Below are positions 21,921 to 32,840 of a DNA stretch of 64,000 bases, piece after piece. The DNA comes from [Phialemoniopsis] sp. UDSM-2020 (lineage: Eukaryota > Ascomycota > Sordariomycetes > Thyridiales > Thyridiaceae). The position numbers and the translations under genes were made by a program. Under the pieces are notes generated by a model. The model searched no databases and was not told where the DNA came from. It saw only the letters and a list, made by a program, of their open reading frames with translations. The stretch is from positions 3,658,001-3,722,000 of the forward strand of contig JAEILZ010000002.1 in the NCBI GenBank assembly GCA_018873225.1, in the 5' to 3' direction. Position 1 is the first letter of the stretch. Each line of letters starts with the position of its first letter.

Positions 21921-24252
21921 TCACACATGGGCCTCATTTGACTTGGCAACTTCTAATGTCATGGCCATGCCCACCCCTTGATGCCAAAGGATATGACAGT
22001 GCAAGAACCAGAGTCCAGGATTATCGGCCTTGAACCGCAGCACTACGTAGCCGGCTGCTGGGACAAAGACGGTATCTTTCTTGACGGGGTTGATGAGGTT
22101 GTATGCGCCTCCCGGCGGCTTCTTGCTCTCGTCATATGCATTGTATGCATTCCAACCTAAGTGCTCTTTTGGATAAAGATAAGAGATGACGTAGAACTCA
22201 TATCCATGCTATCGCAGTTATCTTGTGAGTAAAATTCTTGAAGCCATGTCACTGTCAAATGAGTAGCGACTCACAAGATGGAAAGGATGGCCGAGCTCGT
22301 CGACATTGTTAATCACCAGATCTACCCACGTGTCCTTCTTCTCATCCATGGGGACGAAAGCTACCTGCTGATGCTCATCCCAATCACTCCTGGGAGTAGT
22401 GATCAAGGGCTTGTCTTTTTGTGGTATCCAGTATGTGTGGTTGATGTAGCCCTTCGGCTTGTTCTCTAGGTGAGCCAACAACTCGACCCTCGTGTATAGC
22501 TGCACAATCTGGTTGGGTTTGTCGCCACCCAAACTCCCCACGGGTAATGGAACGCCATTGAGCTCGGCGAGGTCTAACGTATCCGACTTTTGAGGCTTGA
22601 GTTTTGTGACTAGACCTCGTCGGCCAATTCCCGCTTCACTCGGCCGTATGACGGGAAATGTCTGCTCTGGCGTCAATGCTAGGTTCTTAGACCTGTAATA
22701 TCTGTGAAGCTGTCAGCGAGGTCTGTCATTGAATATACACAATAGGACGTACTCTCGGTCTAGAATGACTTCGAACACACGTGCATCAGCCCAATCGACA
22801 AGCAGGTCCACCCTCTCTCCGGGATAGATGGTACCCATCGCTGACCACGTCCTGTTCTGTGGCTCCACGGCATTGCCCCCATCGAAAGTTAACACTCTAA
22901 TGTTAGCTCCAAGGATGTGAAGGCTAAAACCTGACATTGCTCTAAAGCGTACGCCATGCCCAAGTCAGCGTGGTTTAGGCTTCTAGAAGCCTTGGATGCA
23001 GGTGCATCCTTCGGGACCAACAGACTTACCCAACATTGACAATCCGTAGACGAGAGGTGCCCCCACGTGGGACTAACTCCGGTCTCATCACCGACATACA
23101 TTTGGCAGTCCTCCAATGGGGAAGTCTGGAGCAATTGAAAAAGCCAACGCCATTGATGAGAAGCGAGTCCGGAGTTGGCTCGAGACCCCAGTGTGTGTAG
23201 CTGTCATAGCTATTCTGCACCTCTCTAGCTGGTGAGTGATACCAGTCGCCGATCAGGAGGACTGAATCCTCGTCATACTTTGTAGTGACAGCAGAGTGGT
23301 GATCAACTCTCATCGAGGAGGCAGCTTCTTCCTCGTTGGTCACGACTGGCGCGTGAACAATGAAAGCCCCATACAAGCCATCGGCACGCTGAAACTCCGC
23401 ATGCGAGTGCCACCTGTCGGAGAGAAAGGCGTACTGTCAGCGACGTTGCACGTGGGGAGCAAGGATACCTAGACTATGCAAGGGGTTCCACGCAGAAGCG
23501 GCATCCCTGCATGTCCAGACTCTTGGGTCCTTACCAAAAGGTACCCGACTGGGCTGGGCTAACACGAAAAGAGTAGGTAAAGCTCTCTCCCGGAGCAATG
23601 GCACGCTGTGTAATGCCCACCACCCCGTCCATGTGATTGGCGCCTGAGGTATGTCGTGTCAGTACCTTTTCCCCTAAAGATGACCGATGGAGGGTGGCAA
23701 GGGGCCAGGGCCAAGACATTGGGCTTTTGGCCTGTGCATCCGTTCATACCTTCCATACGCAGTCCATGGAAATGGAGTGCCAGACCTTCGTCTGCTAATT
23801 GGTTGTGGACATCGATAACGATGCTGTCTCCCGCTCTAGCCTCAACGTTGGGGCAAGGAAATTGGCCTGGATCACTCCGTTAGCCGTCTTCCGAAGATGA
23901 TCGCGTTCATGTGGACACTAAAGGAAGTGGAGGACATTTCAAGCTCACCATTCACCTCGTAGACCCACTTGCCCACCCCGTCGGGAAATCTCAAACCCTT
24001 TGTGACCGTCCAGTCCAGCCGGATGGTGGTGTTTTTCCGGTGTTGATAGTCTTCCGGTCTGAGCTGGGCTGTGAGACGACGTGCCTGTGTTGTACTGTCT
24101 TCGGGAGATGCGAAGTGAAGCTGCCATTGCTTGAAATAGAGTGGTTCAAGTGAGTAGGTAATGAAAAGAACGAGGGCAGATAAAAGCAGGCTGGCGTTCA
24201 AGACCCAGAAAAGACGGCTCCGGGTCCGACCGTGGTCCGAGAGCTTGGGCAT
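21921..24252 (-). CDS. Membrane-anchored multicopper oxidase (laccase/ferroxidase-like)
   Basis: Seven exons (24252-23949, 23866-23750, 23643-23535, 23413-23030, 22941-22753, 22701-22275, 22208-21921) total 1818 nt, 605 residues, with every junction in frame. All four copper motifs are intact: HFHG, WHSH, HPFHLHG and HCHILWHQGVGM. The position ten residues after the type-1 Cys is Met, an axial ligand usually linked to lower redox potential than Leu or Phe. There is no cleavable signal. Instead a hydrophobic stretch near residues 14-36 (VLNASLLLSALVLFITY) predicts a type II membrane anchor with the catalytic part outside the cytosol. It could oxidise phenols, aminophenols or Fe(II). The open frame extends upstream to 24477, but the Met at 24252 best fits a short cytosolic tail before the anchor. 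Confidence 0.9.
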
Positions 24253-24823
24253 CGTGGCCGTCAGCTGCCGTACCGAGACATTGAACTGCCCTTTCCGCGC
24301 TCCTAGATAGAGGTACGGTCTTGTGGCTTGTAAAGACACGCGTACGGCGGCCAACAATGAGAGTAGGGATTTTATTGCAGATAGGTTACAAAACGTGTAT
24401 TTAAGACACTTGCCCCTGGAGCCTTGCCCTTCCAGCAGCAACGGCGTGATCCTTCTCACACTAGCGGGGTCCAGCACTCTGCGTAGTGGATTAGGAATGG
24501 GCGTTTCATGCTGCTAGTGTTTCCTTCAGAAAGCTTGCTATTGACAAGAAACTGTCAAACCTTTGAAAGCCTTTGCACACCTGGGGTGGCTTTCTTCGTT
24601 CCAGGGACCCTGAACGGCGTGGGTTGACGGGTGGAGCGATGCGCTTCGGCCATATCCCGGTTCCATGAACACCAATCAAGGCCGCCGCCGTTGCGGAAAT
24701 AAGTGGTGGACCAGGTACTGTCCCCGCAGTCTACGACCGCGTGGGCGCTTTGACTCGCTGGGAGCGATCCGCATCCTCGAAGCTGGGAAATTGCGTTTTA
24801 GAAGGTGCTGTGGAGGAAATACG

Positions 24824-24838
24824 ATTTACTCCGTAAAT
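24824..24838. repeat. 15-bp inverted repeat with TACTCCGTA core
   Basis: ATTTAC and GTAAAT are perfect 6-bp inverted arms around TCC. The element may be a protein-binding site or one of the short palindromes dispersed in fungal genomes. Confidence 0.5.
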
Positions 24839-25268
24839 GTTAGCGACACCGAGTTTAACATCGCCGTTCTATTCCGTACTGTATGATATCCGCGCTTGTA
24901 ATTGGGTTTCCCAAATGTAACGGTGCATTACATAGATGTCAACCCCTGGAATCTGCATCCTGGAAGAACTCCGCTGTCATGGCTGCCCCTGTCTGATGGG
25001 AGTCTTTTGATAATCTAGTAGATCCTAATGGAGCCTCTGCGCAGTCTTGGCCCGATGACTAGATCTATTTCAGCAATAATGTTCTCTGACGTGCACATGG
25101 CGAGGGTTCTTTTGTCAAGTTCGGACGAATGAAATACGACATATTGACAAATTCTATCAACCCGTCCTGAATTTGGATCGGAACAGAGTCCGCAACGGAC
25201 CTTGTATGAACCCCGGGTCTCAGCACGCGTCTCGTCCATGGGATTTGAACGCGGCAAGGCCTCCCCAG

Positions 25269-25276
25269 TATATAAG
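25269..25276 (+). promoter_or_regulatory. TATA box of the phosphoesterase gene
   Basis: TATATAAG stands 145-152 bp before the ATG at 25421. Confidence 0.5.
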
Positions 25277-25420
25277 CAATGGCGTGTCACCCGGCTTGCG
25301 GTCTAAAGATCGATTCCGAGGAGAGGACACAGGGAAGTATCCGGATCATCCCAGCTCTCTAGTCTCCTGGCCTCATCTTTGCAAGCTGCTTCTCCGGACA
25401 CTTTTGTTGCCCCACGAAAG

Positions 25421-27985
25421 ATGCGCGGCCACACACCAGCAATTGTTGCCCTGTCGGCGATGGTCACCGCGGCAGCGGCGGGCTCCCTGAAGGACGTGAA
25501 GCATATCGTCTTATATATGCAAGAAAATAGAGCGTTCGACCACGCACGCAAAACCCTAACCCTACGTAGAAAACACATAGAGATACTGATACCAGTCACG
25601 TATTTAGTATTACGGCACTATGGCTGGTGTCCGTGGCTTTATGGATGCCAATCTTCAGGTGAGCGGGATGAGCTTCTCTCAAATGAAACTTGAAACAATG
25701 ACAAAGCTGAGCTTGAACTGACGTTACCTAGGTCAACCCTGATGGTCGTACTGTGTTCCAGCAGTAGGTTCAAACTTTGTATTTATTGTGTGTGAAGATT
25801 GTACTGAGTATTGGTCGAAGGCTCGTGCCCGATTACTTCGTCAACAAGACTGGTGACATTGTCTACACCAACACCACACCGGAGGCCGACCGTCAGCTGA
25901 GCATGTGGTATCTCCCCTACAAGGGGGGTGACTGGGTCGATGTGAGCACTACGATGCACTAGTCTGGTTCGCTATCATCTCACCTTTGCTCTCCAATAGG
26001 TCATGCAGTGCAGTGGTGCTGGCTCAAACAGCTGGCAAGCTAACCATGCCACGCTGAACAACGGGCTGAATAACCTGTGGGCAACCAACAGTAAGTTCAG
26101 AGTAAGGCATTGTCATTACAGGGTAGCAATGCTAATTGAATATGCGGATAGACACTTGGATGAGTTGGTCGTACCTGAAGAGGAGTGACATTCCCTTTCA
26201 CTTCGCCCTCTCTGAGTCGTACACCCTCTGTGATATGTACCAGGAGGGAGTCATTGGCGCTACCGAGCCCAACCGTGTCCAGTGGATGACCGGCACGATC
26301 AACGCGCCTGGTGGCCCGACTTCCCCCGACCAAGGAGGTACCGTTTTGGACAACAATGGCACTCCTGGCTGTGAGGTCGGTCCCGGTCTGGGTTGCTATC
26401 CCTTCTCGTGGAAGACCTTTCCCGAGTACCTCGAGGAGGCGGGTGTCTCCTGGCAGGTCTACCAGGACAGGGACAACTATGGAGATGATGTTCTCGCCGA
26501 CTTCACTCAGTACCAGAACGCAGGTCCGGACAGCAACCTTACAATCAAGGGTAACTCCTACCCTGGTCTGCAGAAGTTCTATGATGATGCCATGAACGGC
26601 GATCTGCCTCTCGTTTCATGGATCATCGGCCCCGCTGCTTTGTCTGAGCACAACCCCTACATGCCCAAAGATGGTGCCTGGCTTACACAGCAAATCATCA
26701 ATGCTGTCACTCGGGGAGAGTCAGCCAATAATACTGCATTGTTCATCATGTATGATGGTATGTCTCTACGATTCCAGATGAACTCCCATTCGTTGATCAG
26801 ATGCTAATTTGACTTACAGAAACTGGCGGCTGGGGAGGTAAGTTTGCGCCCTGCTCTACGTACTTCCACTACATTCCGGATTTCTGTTCACTGACATGCT
26901 ATAGACCACGTCGTCCCTTTCCACAGCCCCAAGGGTACCGCTGCTGAATGGATGGATGATCCGTTTGGTAACTCTGGATACGTCTACACTGGGCCTGGTA
27001 GGATAAGGTCTTGATACCGCTTCCTAAGGTTCTTTCTAATTGTCTGTTGTTCTACAGGATTCCGTGTTCCAATGCACATAATTTCCCCCTGGACCCGTGG
27101 TCAGAAGGTCTTCACTGAGCACGTGGACCACGTCAGCCAGCTCTTGTTTGTTGGTGAGTTTCGTCATACACATGCCACGACAACCATTGCCATAGTACCA
27201 TGCTGACAAGTTCAATAGAGGAGTGGCTGAAGGAGTTCGGGTTCGACATTCACACCAAGGAGATGCCTCCCTGGCGCCGCGAGCACATGGCCAACTTCAT
27301 CAACGCTTTCGACTTTGAGCACGTGAGCATGAGCCTTCCCTGACATACTCGGTGTGCACATTGCTGATCACCTGGTTATTAGCCTGACTACTCCATCCCC
27401 GACCTTCCTGTCATGCCCAAGCCTTCTCAGGACAAGGACGGTAACTGGGACGGCATGGAGCGTTGCATGGATTTCTTCGGCTTCGACCCCAAGCCCATGC
27501 CCCCATTCGGCAAGGAGAACGCCCACATGGACATGTCCACCCTCGTCGAGGAGGGCTTCAAGGAGGTCCAGGGCTATCTGACCGAGGGCCGCTGGCTTGT
27601 CTTTGAGCAGGAGGGCCTCGCCATCACCAACCTGGGTAACGACGCCCGCGACATCGTGCTCACTGCCGCCACCGCCAAGCACGAGCAGAAGACGCAGCGT
27701 TGGGTCATCACTGCCCGAGGTGGCGCGCCCGTCGACGGCGGTAAGGGCAGCGAGGGCACCTATCACCTCAAGAGCGCCGTCGATGGCAAGTGGCTGTCGA
27801 GCCACACCTCTCTGGGCAACTCAGAGAAGGGCGCGCAGGAGTACACTATCAAGTACCTAGGCAACGGCAACGGCTACTCGCTGAAGAAGGAGAATGGCAA
27901 GTACCTTGGCGTCAAGAACGGCGAGATCTACATCTCGGACAAGGAGAGCGCCTGGAAGGTGTACAGCGTTAGCTACCAGAAGTAG
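25421..27985 (+). CDS. Secreted phospholipase-C-type phosphoesterase
   Basis: Eleven exons (25421-25543, 25608-25658, 25732-25763, 25821-25941, 26000-26090, 26152-26757, 26820-26837, 26905-26997, 27058-27153, 27219-27322, 27383-27985) total 1938 nt, 645 residues. The first 20 residues (MRGHTPAIVALSAMVTAAAA) look like a secretion signal. The mature start has the family hallmark QENRAFDH followed by YYGTMAGVRG (HYFGTM in most relatives). ALSEHNPY, YDETGGWGDHVVP and HVDHVSQ supply further metal-binding and catalytic residues. The last 200 residues form the C-terminal beta-rich domain of fungal PLC/acid-phosphatase proteins. It should hydrolyse phospholipids or other phosphoesters outside the cell. 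Intron 1 uses an atypical GC donor (GCACGC), and the intron ending at 25820 has an AAG acceptor. Confidence 0.88.
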
Positions 27986-28585
27986 GAGACAAGTCTTTGA
28001 AGCTGAAGATGCTGCTAAAAGACGCTGGTCCACTAGCATGCGGGTCAGTGGAGGGACCGTCGTCGATGAGAAGAGCTGTAATGACGCCCATCAAGTTCAT
28101 CCAGAAATGACCATCTCATCGCAATACGAGAAGTTCGCTCAACGGGACCCTGAACGCTTGAGATGTGAATAGTAGCCAGCCCAAAGCACCATATTTGCTC
28201 AAGAACGAAGATGAACTGAGAGTTTACCACACGTAGGTAGTGTCACACATTCGCAGGTGGAGCCTCGGATAGCATCATCAGGTGATAGCTCCCTTGATTA
28301 GCGTCGGGGTTGCCTGCAAGCCACTGCCGGACTTGAGTCGGTGTTTCTAAAGAGATATGTATGGTCTGATCGTTCATCGTCACTATTTATCGCCGACCAC
28401 GGACGTGCCATAGAGCAGCACATTATTATTACATCAAGATCTGCATGCAGACAACATTTTGCTGTTCCATAAGAAAGCTTCCCCGCCTCCACCTCCAGGT
28501 TGATCAACATCCATTCCGTAGCGCGACACTACGCCTAACTATCGCCATCACCAAGAACCAGACCCAGCAAGGACTTTCCAGCATC
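27986..28585. other. Spacer between phosphoesterase and dehydrogenase
   Basis: This is the 3' region of the phosphoesterase and promoter of the dehydrogenase. No gene is seen. Confidence 0.5.
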
Positions 28586-29838
28586 ATGATGAGAGCCGCC
28601 AGATACTATGGCAAGGAGGATATCCGGATCGAGCAGATCCCTCCGCCGTCCTTGAAGCCAGGACAGGTCAAGGTAAAGCCGCCTCCATTGCTCCCAAGTC
28701 TTCTCAGCTCGTGCAACTAAACTAGGGGCGGGGTTCCTAGATTGCGCCCGCCTTCGTCGGCATTTGCGGCACCGACCTGCACGAATACCTGGGCGGGCCA
28801 AACTTCTGCCCTGAGCATCCGCATCCCGTCACCGGCGAGACCATCCCCATCACTCTCGGGCATGAGTTCTCGGGCGTCATCACCGAGGTCAGCCCCGATG
28901 TCAAGGGCTTCGAGGTTGGCCAGCACTGCGCTGTCCAGCCGACCATCTTCTGCGGCCACTGCACCGCCTGCAACGACGGCGCGCTCAACGTGTGCCACGA
29001 CGGCGGCTTCGTCGGTCTCAGTGGCGGTGGCGGTGGTCTCAGCGACGCCGTGTGCGTGAGTGCCACACATGTCTTCAAGCTCCCGGAGAACCTAACGCTC
29101 GAGACGGGCGCTCTGGTCGAACCATTGTCTGTGGGGTGGCATGCCATGATGGCGGCCCCGGGGCTCGGCCCGGAGTCTGTTGTTGTAGTCATGGGCGGTG
29201 GTCCGATCGGTTTGGCCACCATACTGTGCTTGAAGGCCAAGAATGTGCACAATATTATCGTGTCGGAGATCGCAGCATCGAGACAGAACTTTGCGCGCGA
29301 GTTTGGCGCCACCAAGATTGTCAACCCTATCAAGGACAACATCAACGAGATAGTGTCGAGTGTCAGCGGGGGTCGAGGAGCAGACGCCGTTTTCGATTGC
29401 GCGGGCGTCCCGGCAAGGTAAGTTGACATAAATTTAAGCAGACTACACTAGCCGCGATTGACAGTCCCTGATAGCATCAAGAGCGCATGCGAGATTGTCA
29501 AGGTGAAGGGCACAATCGTCAATGTTGCCATCTGGGAGAAGGAGATTCCCTTCAACCCAAATTGGATCACATGGAAAGAGAGTACCTTCAAGTCCGTTCT
29601 CGGGTACCAGAGGGAAGACTATGAAGCCGTCATTGAAAACTTAAGGACAGGTTAGTTCAGACATCTAATCTTCACAGCTTTTGTTCATGGTGGCTGACCG
29701 AAATTAGGCGCTATCAATCCCAAGGGCATGATCACACGGAAGATCAAGCTGGAAAATCTTGTCCAAGATGGTATCAAGACTTTGATCAACGACAAAGACA
29801 ATCATGTCAAGATTCTCGTCGACGTAAACGATAAATGA
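28586..29838 (+). CDS. Zinc-dependent medium-chain dehydrogenase (butanediol/polyol type)
   Basis: Four exons (28586-28672, 28741-29417, 29475-29650, 29708-29838) give 356 residues. The catalytic zinc ligands sit in GICGTDLHE and GHEFSG. The structural zinc cysteines are in the CGHCTACNDG...NVC loop. VMGGGPIGLATI is the NAD(P)-binding Gly motif. GADAVFDCAGVPASIKSA and NVAIWEKEIPFNPNW match fungal (R,R)-butanediol/sorbitol-dehydrogenase-like proteins. It oxidises a secondary alcohol or diol to a ketone with NAD(P)+. The third exon must begin at 29475 (acceptor GATAG) to keep frame; the more obvious CAG ten bases upstream leads to a stop. A second Met at 28589 is an equal start candidate. It may belong to the downstream catabolic block. 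Confidence 0.9.
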
Positions 29839-30109
29839 CGACATCAAGTTGGATGATCTGAGCCTGTCTGTTCTTGGCATAGTTGAGCGAGCGTTATAAT
29901 GGCGGAGCTGACGAGCACCAGGGCTGAACGTACGAACATGTATTTAAGAGTGTATCGGTACTCAAGGAGTTGCAAATGACGATGAATACATAATAGTCAG
30001 TGTTGATACTGGCCTGTCAAATTGTCTTTATGATCGTATGCCCATCTTTACACGAGAATTATATCACATGAAATACTGTTGATTAAATTATCGCTTGGTA
30101 CATTGTACC

Positions 30110-30586
30110 TCAGAACTCCCTCAAGTGATGCTCCATAATCTTGCCATCGTCAATAGCCACGTATTCAACACCCACTGTCACAGCGATAGCATCCATGTCG
30201 ATGAGCTTCTCCTCGTCCGGACGAATCTTCTCCTGATATTCCGGGTCCAGGAAGGCGGCCTCAAAGTCCTCGTACTTGCGCACATAAAAGTCACCAGCTC
30301 CGTCGTAGTCTAGAATCGGACGACCGACAGCCTCGGACATCTTCTTTGCGAGGTTGCGGTGCTTGGAAGTAGTATGGTACTTTTCCGGCCGTCAGGCTGA
30401 GACCAACATAGGACTTGGAACTTGTGAACTGACCTGAACATATCTGAGGATGCCGCATCGCATCAGCCAAGGGGCTGCCAGAGGACCGTGGTTGTTGACC
30501 CAATACTTGTCAAACTCCTCCTCGGTCATGCCCTTCCTTCGCTTCACCATGACACTGACGCGGATAAGAGGCTCTGTGTTCATCAT
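30110..30586 (-). CDS. EthD-domain protein
   Basis: Two exons (30586-30434 and 30379-30110) give 140 residues. The N terminus RVSVMVKRRKGMTEEEFDKYW with NNHGPLA, and the later FYVRKYEDFEAAFLDPEY, are characteristic of the EthD ferredoxin-like dimeric alpha+beta barrel fold. The family is named from the ethyl tert-butyl ether degradation locus of Rhodococcus. Fungal members occur in aromatic-degradation and polyketide gene sets, some as small cyclases, dehydratases or decarboxylases. There are no signal or membrane segments. It is convergent with the dehydrogenase and followed on the same strand by an SDR, supporting a role in small-molecule conversion. The exact reaction cannot be told from sequence. 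Confidence 0.85.
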
Positions 30587-31200
30587 ATTGGGCGATGTTT
30601 CAGACGGAATATGAGCCTACTGGCTGTGAAACTGGTGACAAAGTTGCTGTGGTAGTCGATGATGCGATTATCATGGAAGTCATGAAACCCTTATATCCTA
30701 GACGTAGGGTAGCTATCACTCTAGCGTGTACTCTCCCCGCATTCTAGTACGAAGCTTTCCTAGTGAACAACTGATTCTCGCCGGAAGAGCTTGGTGGGCA
30801 ATTTCCTGGGCTTTATTAGCCACGGATCGGGAGCTTAGCGCGGGGGGAAGAACCTCGCTTTCAACATCCGGACCAGGTTGTCACGGCTCTGTCTTACTCC
30901 GCATACACGCTGACCTACTCCGCAGGTCTCCGCATTAAGCACTTATATTCGCAGCTTCAAGTGCCTGAATCGTTAACCTCCTGATCGGTCGAATAATCTT
31001 ACACGCCTTCGTCCTCGTCGTTTGTGCTCAAAGCTCATTTGTTGAACCAACGGAGATCACGAAGGCGAGCAGTGCTGGGCTTGAAGGCACAATCAAGTAA
31101 CGTATCATGCATTGGAATACCCATAAAGGCTCCTGTTTATGTCGATGTATCATCATATATGTTCATTGTGTTTATTCATTCCTTCGGCTTTTGATTTTGC
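30587..31200. other. EthD promoter / SDR 3' region
   Basis: No gene is seen. Confidence 0.5.
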
Positions 31201-32052
31201 TTAGCAAACCCAACCACCGTCAATGTGCTGAATTGTGCCAGTCATGAAGGAGGAAGCGTCAGAAATCAAGAACTCTACGAGGTACGCGACCTCAATGGGG
31301 TTGGCTTTCCGGCGTAGAGCGATGTGGCTAAGATCCATCTCACCACCCCGGATGCCAGCAGATTGGCGGAACATGGGCGTCTCAACTGGGCCACTGCGGA
31401 TCATGACTGATTAGAAAACCGGAAAGCAAAGATAAAGACTGTTTGATACTTACGGGCAGAAGCAGTTGCACCGAATGTGCCGCGGACCCAGCTCTTTCGC
31501 CGCACCCTTGGTCATGCCAACAACCGCATGCTTGGATGCGACGTAAGCAGCATTTCGAGGGAAGCCGATCAGACCCGCCACACTCGCCGCGTTAACGATA
31601 GAGCCACCGTCGTTAAAGTACGGGATTTGGGCACGCATGCAGTTCAGCAGACCCTTCTGGTTGACTCCGACCACAAAGTCCCAGTCGTCATCATCCACAT
31701 CCTGGATGGCGGTGATGTTGATGTGCTTGCCAATGACGCCTGCCAGGTTGGCAGCACCGTCGAGCTTGCCCATCTGCTCCGCCGTCGCCTTGATCCAGTC
31801 CTCGCACTGCTGCCGGTTGCGGACGTCGACAACGGTGCCCATGGCCTCGCCTCCGGACGCCTTGATTTCGTCCACGGCCCTTTGTAAGGCCTCGGCCTGG
31901 ACGTCGGCCAAGGATACCTTGCACCCCTTGGAGGCCAGTAACCTGGCTGTATCGAGACCCATGCCTGACGCGGCACCTGTGATGGCGATGACCTTGCCCT
32001 TCAGTGAGGGAGGGTTCTCCAATGAAGGAGGCTGATACTTGAAGGTGGACAT
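31201..32052 (-). CDS. Short-chain dehydrogenase/reductase
   Basis: Two exons (32052-31454 and 31393-31201) give 263 residues, the standard classical-SDR size. TGAASGMG (residues 25-32) binds the NAD(P) pyrophosphate. NLAGVIG occupies the NNAG position. The Ser of NAASVAG and the YVASK pair form the catalytic triad. Acidic residues follow the second strand (SLADVQ), suggesting NAD(H) preference. The C-terminal MTGTIQHIDGGWV is typical. The frame is open upstream to 32175, but Met32052 gives the usual spacing to the TGxxxGxG motif. It is divergent from the AtuA-family gene across a 788-bp promoter. Probable role: oxidoreduction of an alcohol or ketone intermediate. Confidence 0.92.
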
Positions 32053-32424
32053 ATTGGAGCTGTAATCAGATATTGATCGCTTGAACGAAAATTGATTGCA
32101 CAGTAGACGAAGCAATACAGGAGCAAATGAGTAGCGTATGCGGGTCAATTTGATGAAGAATGGGATAGTGAACACCTGTTATACAATCTCCTGCCATCCC
32201 GCGTTCCAGGAGCAAAGCGGTTCTCGCGGGCTCCACTGCGAGACTCCGATACGCCGACAGGCACAGTGGGCGACACCGCGAGCGGAAGTCCGCAAGACTC
32301 TTGTTCCTTGAAGCGTACTAACGTTTGTCATGTAAGGGCCGCCCACGCCGCCAGCTACGCACCAGTGAACCCCTCCCCCCGCAGTACTCCCCACATCAAA
32401 GGGTTAGTTCTGTGGCCGGTAGTT

Positions 32425-32448
32425 CGTTTTCCGGGCAGCGTTTTCCGG
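32425..32448. repeat. Direct repeat of CGTTTTCCGG
   Basis: Two perfect 10-bp copies are separated by GCAG (centre spacing 14 bp). Each contains CCGG, a sequence compatible with a Zn2Cys6 half-site. Confidence 0.65.
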
Positions 32449-32548
32449 ATTGCCAGGCCTGCATGACGACGCATACTAACACGTTCACATGCTTAGGAGT
32501 CTGGCCTAGCTGGTCGTTCTAGAATGAATGTAGATATGGTGCGGCTCC

Positions 32549-32581
32549 TTTTGAGGCTTAGAGCGGCTCTAAAGCTCAAAA
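32549..32581. repeat. 33-bp imperfect inverted repeat
   Basis: The arms are TTTTGAG-GC-TTAGAGC and GCTCTAA-AG-CTCAAAA around a single G. Fourteen of 16 arm positions pair; the two mismatches are adjacent. It could be a dimeric regulator site or form a cruciform/hairpin. Confidence 0.7.
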
Positions 32582-32840
32582 AGACGTAGAGCATGCTCAC
32601 CATAATTATCCTGCTCTCTTCGCGAGAGGACATCTAACTTCCCTAATTCCCCACCGTCAGGAGCAGTGTAAGTGTGAATTTCCGGCGCATCATCAGGTTG
32701 CGGATGGTTTGGACGATCTGGAGAGTCATGCCATAGATTTATTTACATTCGTGCGGAAGATCGTAGAGTGCTCCGAACTTCTCCATTTTGCATCGTAGAC
32801 CTTGTTGTCCATCGACTGAATCCTGACACACACGCCGACA

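Larger units (their letters stand above)
24253..25420. promoter_or_regulatory. Divergent promoter, multicopper oxidase / phosphoesterase
   Basis: A 1.17-kb interval between two divergent genes, both predicted to act outside the cytosol. It contains the inverted repeat ATTTAC-TCC-GTAAAT (24824-24838), whose core TACTCCGTA is the reverse complement of the 9-mer seen at 3412. A TATA box for the phosphoesterase lies at 25269. Confidence 0.5.
32053..32840. promoter_or_regulatory. Divergent SDR/AtuA promoter with palindromic elements
   Basis: This 788-bp interval between divergent genes has a repeated 10-mer at 32425-32448 and a 33-bp imperfect palindrome at 32549-32581. Both are candidate regulator-binding sites, and a Zn2Cys6 gene lies just downstream of the AtuA gene. 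Confidence 0.6.

Noticed and set aside
24253..24477. 75-codon N-terminal extension of the multicopper oxidase
   Set aside because: It would push the membrane anchor inward without adding a targeting signal; Met24252 gives the better topology. Kept only as a possible upstream reading frame.
29401..29480. Apparent frameshift in the zinc dehydrogenase at intron 2
   Set aside because: Using the obvious CAG acceptor at 29464 gives a stop. The acceptor GATAG at 29474 restores frame and the family sequence GVPASIKSA, so the gene is intact.
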